The position numbers and the translations under genes are program-made. From positions 124,001-188,000 of the forward strand of contig BTPP01000010.1 of assembly GCA_037102815.1 (NCBI GenBank): 64,000 bases of DNA, in the 5' to 3' direction. Position 1 is the first letter of the stretch. Each line of letters opens with the position of its first letter. Below the pieces are notes generated by a model, which was not told where the DNA came from, did not search any database, and worked only from the letters and a program-made list of their open reading frames with translations. The DNA comes from Neurospora intermedia (Eukaryota > Ascomycota > Sordariomycetes > Sordariales > Sordariaceae). Below, piece after piece: positions 57,195 through 64,000 of the stretch.

Positions 57195-58437
57195 ATGTCG
57201 TTCTTCAAGAAGCTCAAGAAAGACCTTGTTGAAGATCTAGGCAAGCTAGGTCTCGTCGACAAGAAGGAGGAACAGCCGGCAAGCTACTCCGGTAAGTCCC
57301 CGCAACACCGTCATCACATTCCAAAAACCCATCACTAACTCCGTCTGCCAGGCTCGCGCGACTACTACCCCCCTCCTCAGCCGCCGCCACAACAATCATA
57401 TTCTCCTCAGCCTCCTCAGGGACAATCGCAGCCTCCATACCACGGCGGCAGCTACCAGCACCCTCCCCCTCAGCAGCCCGGCTATCAAGGAGAGTACTCC
57501 CCTCAACAGTCCGGCTACACTGCTCCTCCCGGCGCCCCCGTTCCAAATTACGAGTCCAGGCCAGCGCCGCCTTACAACCCTCCATCCGACAAGCCGCCCC
57601 TGCCCTCGGGCTGGACGCCGAAATGGGACGACGAGTATCAAAGATGGTACTACGTTGAAGAGGCCACCGGCCGCTCGCAGTGGGAAGCCCCCGGCTTTGA
57701 GAGGTCCAGGCTCGCCGGTGGTGGTGGTGAGCAAGAGTTGCGTGGCTACGGCGGCGACGGTTCTTATCCTCCTCAGCAGCAGTACGGCGGAGGTCACGGT
57801 GGTGTTCCCGACTATGGCTACAGTGGCGGTGGTGGACAACAGTATGGTGGTTATCAACAGCCCCCGCCGCCACAAGGCTACGGCGGCTATGACCAGCAGC
57901 AGGCATATGGTAGCGAGCCGGTAAAAGAAGAAAAGAAGAAGAAGGATAACAAGGGTTTGTATATGGGCGCAGCTGCTGGTCTGGCTGCTGGTGCTGTTGG
58001 TGGTGCTGTTCTTGCTCATGAGCTGGGTAAGTTTTCCATCTCTCCCTTCTTCACCATGGCAAACCCTTGCCACGACGAATATATGGCTGTATTAACACTT
58101 TAATGTAGGCGAAGACTCCGACTCTGACAATGAGCACCGCGCCGCACCTCCCCCGCCACCTCCCGCGGCCTATGGCGGTGATAGCTACAGTGGCGATTAC
58201 GGTGGTGGCTACGGCGCTCCGCCCCCGCCTCTTGATGGTCCCATCCCGACGACAAATGTGTATGGTGAGGAGATCGACCAGAGTGACCGTGAGTCGATTG
58301 CTTCCGCCCGTGAGAATTACGAGGAAGCTCTAGCAGAGGCACAGTCGTCTTCTGCAAGCAGTAGTGACCAGGAAGAGCTCGAGGAGGCGAGAGAGGAGTA
58401 TGAAGAGGAGCTCGAGGAGGAGTACTATGATGAATGA
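57195..58437 (+). CDS. WW-domain protein with Pro/Gln-rich region, glycine zipper and acidic C-terminus
   Basis: Exons 57195-57291, 57352-58026 and 58109-58437, introns of 60 and 82 bases in phase 1, total 366 residues. Residues 1-26 form a basic amphipathic helix (MSFFKKLKKDLVEDLGKLGL). Residues 34-112 are Pro/Gln/Tyr-rich. The WW domain is at 116-146, 'LPSGWTPKWDDEYQRWYYVE' to WEAP, with Trp120 and Trp143; it should bind proline-rich ligands. A Gly/Tyr/Gln-rich stretch and a Lys cluster lead to a glycine-zipper 'GAAAGLAAGAVGGAVLAHEL', which may insert in or touch membranes. The C-terminus is acidic with heptad-like Glu (EELEEAREEYEEELEEEYYD). Function is not known; related fungal proteins are annotated only by the WW domain. 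It is divergent from the metacaspase gene. Confidence 0.9.
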
Positions 58438-59233
58438 ATGGAACAACGAAGCGAGCACAAACTGATCTGGGAGATGTGGGCATTCTTTGGTGGAAGTTAC
58501 GCCGTGACGAGTAAATCAGAATAGCTCTCAGGTGTCGCTGGGCTGTTGAAGGGAGCGTCTTGCTACTACATACCTTCTAAACGCCCTGGTTTAATCTCTT
58601 ATCAATCTTCCATACAACGCCATGTATATAAATGGTGCGCTTCGTCACAGGCGTCCTGGTGTCGCAACTTACACACCTCAACAATTCGTTATGTATGTGA
58701 TATCCCCCTATATGCCGGGCCGAGTGAACCAAGATCTCGGAGCTATTAGTTATCTACGGGTAAATGGCGAGGGGCATGAATATGGATAATAAGAAATATA
58801 ATATGCTCATGTTTACCAAATTACCTGAAAACGACGAGACCAGGCAGTATGTCGAATTCATAAGCTGGTCAAAAAATCATCTTATCGTCCCTCATTAGCC
58901 GCGATCTCTTGAAAAATTCTATGGAGTAATAGGATAGGAAGGACTACCTCCGGATGCGGTATCCCTTTGAAGGCATCAGAGGATCCGATCGTACGAGACA
59001 AGTGATATATGATAGGACGTGACTGCCGAGGACGTGTCCCGCGAGATGAGTATTGGCGGCGTGGCTTGCTGAAAGATGTGACTAGATCTCGGAGCCGCCC
59101 CAATCCAGGGTGGCAAACAAAGAGTTTACCCCTGACTGCCCTTTATATACCGGACAATGCATCAACAGTACATTTCTTCGGCTTTGACCTACGAAATTAG
59201 TCAATGAGAAACTAACTTAGCGACGGCCTCAAC
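58438..59233. other. Intergenic region, no supported gene
   Basis: Trailer of the WW gene and AT-rich sequence (58740-58880), then the promoter of the rhodanese gene. Confidence 0.5.
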
Positions 59234-59869
59234 ATGACGATACACGTTCACGAACACTGCTTACGCATGGCTAGGCGCGAGGATGGTACACCGTGGTGGG
59301 CAGCATTTCCAGAGCCAAGTTCGACGCCGGTCCATATCGAGCCCCAGACTGTCCTCGAGCTCCTTGAGCAGCAAGAACATGTCGATGACATGCCCCAGTC
59401 GCGCAGATTGCTGCTTGTCGATTGTCGCCGGACAGACTGTACCGGAGGAACTGTCAGCTCATCAATCAACCTGCCCGCCCACAGCTTCTTTCCCACGCGC
59501 AAGAGCTTGTACGCTTTGTGCAAACAGGCCGGGATCCAAAAGGTGATCTTCTATTGTGGTACGTGTTTGACTTTCTCTGTCCTTGACTCTTGGGACAGAG
59601 TCCAATCAATCCTATGCTCTTTGAAGTCGTACCTCTACCGCCGACCCTCCCTAACACCAATGCTTCTTCCCCCAGGCTCCTCCGCCGGTCGGGGCCCTCG
59701 ATGTGCCGCCTGGATGCAAGACTATATCAACGAAGTAGGCGGCGATCTTCAGTCGCAGGTCATGACGGGCGGAATTCGAGGCTGGGTGCGAATGTACGGC
59801 GACCGCATGGTGGACGGTTATGACGAGAAGACGTGGAAGCAGCTGTTGTCGGAGAAGAGCTGTATGTGA
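59234..59869 (+). CDS. Rhodanese-fold arsenate reductase/Cdc25-like protein (Acr2 type)
   Basis: Exons 59234-59558 and 59676-59869 are joined in phase 1 by a 117-base intron (GTACGT, CTAAC branch, CCCCAG), giving 172 residues. The fold shows 'LLLVDCRRTDCTGGTVSSSI' and 'IQKVIFYCGSSAGRGPRCAA', the latter restored by the join. The loop C-G-S-S-A-G-R is a C-x5-R phosphatase-type active site, as in yeast Acr2 arsenate reductase and Cdc25, and differs from sulphur-transferring rhodaneses, which have a shorter loop. Likely role: arsenate reduction or a small phosphatase activity in the cytosol. The start at 59234 or at the in-frame ATG 59267 (MARREDG) are both possible. No arsenite pump gene is nearby. 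Confidence 0.85.
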   Translation: MTIHVHEHCLRMARREDGTPWWAAFPEPSSTPVHIEPQTVLELLEQQEHVDDMPQSRRLLLVDCRRTDCTGGTVSSSINLPAHSFFPTRKSLYALCKQAGIQKVIFYCGTCLTFSVLDSWDRVQSILCSLKSYLYRRPSLTPMLLPPGSSAGRGPRCAAWMQDYINEVGGDLQSQVMTGGIRGWVRMYGDRMVDGYDEKTWKQLLSEKSCM

Positions 59870-60192
59870 AAAAAAAAAAACCAAAAAAATCCTTTGGGTA
59901 TCTTTTCTTCGACCACCGCCGCAGGTGTTTCCCTTTCTAAGTTGAAGATAATGCAGCTTTCCCGAATACATGCCTCGTGTGAAACTGAACGCCGTACCAG
60001 CCAACCCACCTAGCTTTTCACCGTCCGAGGCCGCGTGGAACACTGTAGATGTCGCCGTAAACTGTAAATCGCCTTGGTATATAGTCAAATCCCGTCAATT
60101 GCCATCCGCTGATTCCGATGCCTCGCCTCTTGATGTAGGCGTTTGTATATGCGTGGGGTCGTTTTGTTGTGTTGCGAGAAGATGATTGTTGA
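59870..60192. other. Convergent 3' spacer
   Basis: About 320 bases between the rhodanese and Sm G genes. An A-run begins directly at the rhodanese stop. No gene is seen. Confidence 0.5.
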
Positions 60193-60709
60193 TTAGCCGC
60201 GCTGTCCTCCCCTCTCATCGCCGCCGATTCTCTCGAGAGCCTCCATCATCACAACGGAGTTACCACGGATGGTCTGTGTGCACATTCGTCAGCAGGAGAC
60301 ACGACAGCACCTGTCTGAGATGAGGAACATACCACCATGCCAAGCTTGACCTTCTCACCACCATCCTTCTCCTCAACAGCATCGTCCAAAACAATGTTCA
60401 AGAAGACCTATGACGTCGCGAACCGTCAATTATCATGTTCGAATTCGTAAAGGGGAGATCTCGTACATCGTAGCCACGGAGAACACCGATGACCTTGCGG
60501 CTGCCGTTGAGTTGGACGAAGAGCCTCTTGTCGAGGTACTGGTTGGAAAGTGGTCGGTTAGCTCACTACACCATACTAAACAAACGATAACATGGAGTTC
60601 GAGATGCGACAATGGCATAGTCTCGACCAGCCAGCTGCCATTCAACGTGAAAGACGATTCTTCAAGAATAATTTCTTACCTTCTTCAGTTCAGGTTGTGC
60701 GGGCGCCAT
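60193..60709 (-). CDS. Small nuclear ribonucleoprotein Sm G
   Basis: Four exons, 60709-60680 (10 codons), 60538-60467 (24), 60407-60333 (25) and 60273-60193 (27 with stop), all in phase 0, give 85 residues. Sm1 motif: 'KKYLDKRLFVQLNGSRKVIG' and 'VLRGYDVFLNIVLDDAVEEK'. Sm2 motif: 'LGMVTIRGNSVVMMEALE'. The order and the short 'MAPAQPELKK' lead match Sm G from other eukaryotes. It sits in the heptameric Sm ring on U1, U2, U4 and U5 snRNA in the nucleus. Three introns in 85 codons is dense for a gene this short. The ATG is 430 bases from the divergent ATG of Ntr2, another splicing factor. Confidence 0.96.
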
Positions 60710-61139
60710 TGTGTCTTGAGGTTGTGTTGGTTGTCTGGGATGGTCTCGAGAGAGTTGCTGCAATGAATGGCAATGGCGTCGTTCTGGCTGGGAACTCTCC
60801 ACTGAAACGACCTGGAAGGCGGGCCTTGTGCAGCGCGTGCAATCGCGACCATCCCCAGTGATTTTCGACCGCCAGGCCATCACGTGGGGACACTGATAAG
60901 ATAAGAAACCGCAATTCGCGTTGTCTTTGGGTCATCTGCAGTGTTCAGTGCAGTGACATCCAGTCGCCCACCAGCGTCATTCTCCAGGGTGCATTTCGAA
61001 GCTTCCTACTAGCTGTCTGGACACCTTTTTGCACACTAAACTTACCTGTAAACAACACGCCCGCCTCAATACTACATCGCCTTTACAAATTCCCTGTCAG
61101 ACAACTTTCTACACTTTATCCAAGTCGATCATCACAAAA
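60710..61139. promoter_or_regulatory. Shared promoter region of Sm G and Ntr2 genes
   Basis: 430 bases between divergent start codons; must hold both core promoters. C/T- and C/A-rich leader sequence lies before the Ntr2 start (61029-61139). No specific factor site is claimed. Confidence 0.55.
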
Positions 61140-62993
61140 ATGAGCTCTTTTGGAAAGCGCAAGCCTCGCATTATCCAGACCTTTGACGATGAGGATGGCG
61201 ACCTTCCTACGGTGCTTGGAGGAGAGGAGCCGAAGAACGAACGTAAGTTGCTACATGGCCATGCCCATCCCAATCCAGCATAGAAAATCTCAGTGCTGAT
61301 ACCAAACCAAAGAACAAGCAAGCTGATACGCCTTCGAACAGAACCAGTACCACAAGGACCGATCAAGTTTGGGCGCAGCAAGCCTACCAAATCTTCGTCA
61401 CTACGAAGAACGATGAAGATCAACGACGGTAACGATAATCCACAAGAAACCAGCGGCGATGCAATCCAACCTACGTCAACCAGCACAAGTACGGCGCCCG
61501 AGGTAACAGAAGCCGAGGAGGACACTGGTGTGCCGCTCGTAGTACGGCCCGGTTTCGGCCGCTCAGTCTCCAGCAAGAAGAAGCGCATCTCAAAACTATC
61601 ATTCGGAGCCAGCGAAGGCGATACGGAAGACGGCGGCAATGATACGACAACAACTGCCAGCAGCGACGTGGTCAGCGCCCCAAGCAAAAAGTCGCTGAGC
61701 CAACGAGTTGCCGAGAAGAACGCGCTTCGCAAGTCCGCCCTGACCGCACGATTCGGCACATTTGGCGCCGACGAAGAGAAGCCTCGGTACAGCAAAGAAT
61801 ACCTTGAAGAACTCCAAAGCTCCACGCCAGCCACACCACAGAATCTCGCCTCGCTAAGCATCATCGACGACGATGACGACGACAGCCTCAAAGCCCACAG
61901 CGCACCGTTGCCGGAGGCGTCTGCCGCGCCCGGGACAGCGGGCGACGCCATGGACCTTGACCCCTCCGAGCTTGACGGCGCCATGATTGTTCAATCCCGC
62001 GACATGCCCCTAGCGCTCACTGGCGATGCCCCAGCAGCCCATGTCCTCACCGAAGCCGAGATCCGCGAGCGCAAAGAGCGGCGCGCGCGCCTTGCCAAGG
62101 AGCACGATTTCATCGCACTCGACGATAGTGACCACTCCGACAACGACGACCGAAAACGCATCACGTTGAGTCTCAACAAACAGGCCAAGAAATCCGAATC
62201 GCGCCTCATAGCCGAAGACGAAGACCTAGGCGAAGGCTACGACGAGTTCGTGACTGACGGCTCGCTTGCGCTGGGCCGCAAAGCCGAGCGCGAAGCCGCT
62301 AAGCGGCACCGCCAGGAGATGGCGGAGATGATCCAGGCTGCGGAGGCTGGTTCTGATGCCGAGAGCGACGACAGCGAGGCGGAGCGGCGGGCTGCGTACG
62401 AGGCCGCGCAGCGGCGGGCGGGTATGGACGGGCTGCACAAACCGGAAGACGACTTGATGGAGACAGACGAAGAAGGAGGAGGAGGAGGAGGGGTAGGGGG
62501 AGTGAACCAAATTCCCAAGATGAAACCGCTTCCGGAGCTGGGGGAGGTGTTGGCGCGCATGAAGGGTTTGGTACAGGGGTTGGAAGACGAGGTGAGCCGG
62601 CGAAAGGCGAGGATAGAGAGTCTGGAGAGGGAGAAGGAGGAGATATTGACCAGGGAAACGGAGGTGCAGGAGATATTGAACCAGGCGGGAGCCAAGTATC
62701 AAGCTGTCATGGGCGGTGCTGATGCTGCCGGTGCTGATGCTGCCGGTGCTGCTGCTGCTGGTGCTGCGGTGACGGCCGTGACAAGTGCCGTTGCTGCTTC
62801 GGGGGCGGCTGCTTCGGGGGCGACTACGTCTGGTGATGCGTTGAAGTTTGTCACGCAGTCGCCTTTGAGACCATTACCGCCTGGGTTTGCAGCGGATCTA
62901 GCTGCGACTTCTAAGGAGAGAGGGTTGGAAAGCTTCGGGACGCCAACGCAAGAAAAGGGGCCTGATGATATTGACACTGAGATGGCGATGTAA
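61140..62993 (+). CDS. Ntr2-domain spliceosome-disassembly factor
   Basis: Exons 61140-61242 and 61342-62993 are joined in phase 1 by a 99-base intron (GTAAGT...GAACAG), giving 584 residues. The start 'MSSFGKRKPRIIQTFDDEDG' and the block 'RYSKEYLEELQSSTP' near 183-197 match the fungal Ntr2 family, whose yeast member works with Ntr1 and the helicase Prp43 to dismantle spliceosomes. Acidic Asp runs (IIDDDDDDS) and 'LTEAEIRERKERRARLAKEH' follow. A coiled coil lies at about 438-486 ('LEREKEEILTRETEVQEILN'). An Ala/Gly repeat stretch follows it, coded by GATGCTGCCGGT units that may vary in number. It acts in the nucleus, next to the Sm G gene. Confidence 0.88.
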
Positions 62994-63467
62994 TGGGTAC
63001 AATGAATGAGCTTAAACCAAAAAGGCCAAACGGACGTATGTCATACGGGCTTACAACAATGACATCATCTTCAATATCAAATAGTATCTATCCCCTATAA
63101 ACTTAGCCCGAGTTTCATCCATTGTCAATGTCTGTTTTATACTAAGTCTTCATGAAAATCGCCCGGAAAGGAAACCGCGCCATCTCCTAGCTCGTACTTT
63201 GCGTTAACCATGTCTCAATCCATCCCTGCCTGCCTGCCTGCCAATGATGCTGACGCCCTTAAACAATGTAAAATCAGTAGTGGTGCAACCAGCCAACAGT
63301 CTAAAGATGTCTGATTGTACCACACGCACACCCCCCATATCCGCCGCATCTAATCATGAGCAAACGATAGCTCTCTGTCTCTTGTCTTGGTGTTGTTATC
63401 TTTTTGACGGGTTGTATCCGTTATCGAGGGGTGAGGAAGCCCCTCCATTCTCAGCTCACTTCACCTC
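62994..63467. other. Convergent 3' spacer
   Basis: Between Ntr2 and the Vps3844-domain gene. Holds a short (TGCC)n repeat at about 63226-63242 and no gene. Confidence 0.5.
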
Positions 63468-64000
63468 TTACTTAGTCGATGACCCCCTGACCACACCAGC
63501 GCCCAGAACACCGGGCATCTTCTCCTGGCCCACATCGAACAGCAGTCCAATCGCAAAGGCGATGGCACCGACAAGGGCAATGGTAGACCCGGCAATAAGC
63601 CAGAACTGCATGCTGACGTCCTCCTTCTGGCACATGTTACCACCCCAGTGCACAGTCTTGTAGGCCTTGCCCGGAGCCCCGGGGCGGCTGTCCATAGTAG
63701 CCAGGCACTTGCAGACAAAGCAGCTAGCTCCGCCAGCCTCGGTACTACCATTCTTGCCTCCCCACTTGTCCACGCACGTGCCGTGGCCCGAGCAGTTGCC
63801 CGTCTGGTCAACGCAGCTCTTCTCCGAGGTAAAGCACTGCGGAATCGCCTTCTTAGCGGCGGTCTGCAGGTGACTGTTAGTCGGGCGGGAGAGGGGAGGC
63901 TGGGTCGGGGCAACGGCAGCGTTCGCGCCGCGGACGCTATCGTCGACGATGACGGTCTCGGAGTTGAAGCGACGGCGGAGATCGGAGGAGGAGCCGGTGG
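63468..64000 (-). CDS. Vps3844-type protein with EGF-like Cys motif and C-terminal membrane helix (cut by right edge)
   Basis: The minus-strand frame is open from the right edge to TAG/TGA at 63468, 176 residues visible. The Cys-rich part 'CFTSEKSCVDQTGNCSGHGT' runs into CVDKWGGK, with EGF-like spacing, then 'CFVCKCLATM' and 'WGGNMCQKEDVSMQFWLIAG'. One membrane helix follows ('WLIAGSTIALVGAIAFAIGL') and a short end. This is the C-terminal domain (formerly DUF3844) of a fungal endomembrane protein linked to vacuolar sorting. The N-terminal, usually large, lumenal part lies beyond the window. An acceptor-like CTGCAG near 63866 is not used, because the frame continues without a donor. Orientation predicts lumenal cysteines with disulphides. 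Confidence 0.87.
   Translation of the reverse strand, partial: TGSSSDLRRRFNSETVIVDDSVRGANAAVAPTQPPLSRPTNSHLQTAAKKAIPQCFTSEKSCVDQTGNCSGHGTCVDKWGGKNGSTEAGGASCFVCKCLATMDSRPGAPGKAYKTVHWGGNMCQKEDVSMQFWLIAGSTIALVGAIAFAIGLLFDVGQEKMPGVLGAGVVRGSSTK

Noticed and set aside
62226-62702. Minus-strand frames of about 150 residues opposite Ntr2
   Set aside because: Low-complexity shadows of the acidic Ntr2 coding strand.
63863-63900. Possible intron end (CTAAC...CTGCAG) in the Vps3844-domain gene
   Set aside because: The frame is open straight through and no donor is found within the visible upstream part.

Overview
This window is nuclear DNA from a filamentous ascomycete, most likely a sordariomycete and possibly Sordariales. 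Genes are interrupted by short introns (about 49-100 bases) with GT-AG ends and CTRAY branch points. Three tRNA genes are dispersed, two of them carrying an intron just 3' of the anticodon. Protein families are typically fungal: GH67 alpha-glucuronidase, GH17 BtgC-type glucanase, type I metacaspase, RGS-7TM receptor, Htd2-like dehydratase, Vps3844-domain protein. Long intergenic spaces are rich in microsatellites and homopolymers. The genus cannot be fixed from sequence alone. Exon borders given here were read by eye from reading phase and splice signals; no transcript data were available.

Layout. 0-6.5 kb: the 5' part of a protein kinase-like gene at the left edge, a tentative small gene, a two-exon gene for a secreted cysteine-knot (knottin-like) peptide, a decayed coding remnant and a protoglobin-domain gene. 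7.9-17 kb: secreted alpha-glucuronidase (GH67) convergent with a secreted alpha/beta hydrolase, tRNA-Ile, an acidic conserved fungal protein and a putative amidoligase. 17-29.6 kb: mostly gene-poor, with one GH17 membrane glucanase gene and a nested pair of non-autonomous DNA transposons (25.5-26.35 kb). 29.6-43.6 kb: a conserved hypothetical gene, tRNA-Gly, a GT34 glycosyltransferase with an odd charged tail, a triose-phosphate-transporter-family gene, tRNA-Ser, and a divergent Htd2-like dehydratase / acyl-CoA dehydrogenase pair. 43.6-50.1 kb is gene-poor. 50.1-64 kb: an RGS-7TM receptor, a metacaspase divergent from a WW-domain protein, an Acr2/Cdc25-like rhodanese, Sm G divergent from the spliceosome factor Ntr2, and a Vps3844-domain gene cut by the right edge.

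How genes may work together. Three divergent pairs share an intergenic promoter and have plausibly linked roles: Htd2-like dehydratase with acyl-CoA dehydrogenase (acyl-thioester metabolism), metacaspase with the WW protein (both carry Pro/Gln/Gly/Tyr-rich low-complexity regions), and Sm G with Ntr2 (both spliceosomal). The GH67 enzyme, the GH17 enzyme and the GT34 enzyme act on plant xylan, the cell's own beta-glucan and its own mannans respectively. The most novel items are the cysteine-knot peptide gene with its Kex2 site, the nested transposons (an outer one with about 60-bp ends and a 9-bp target duplication, an inner one flanked by TA), the two Cys-Pro-Phe motifs in the tail of the protoglobin, and the Lys/Glu-rich tail on the GT34 enzyme.
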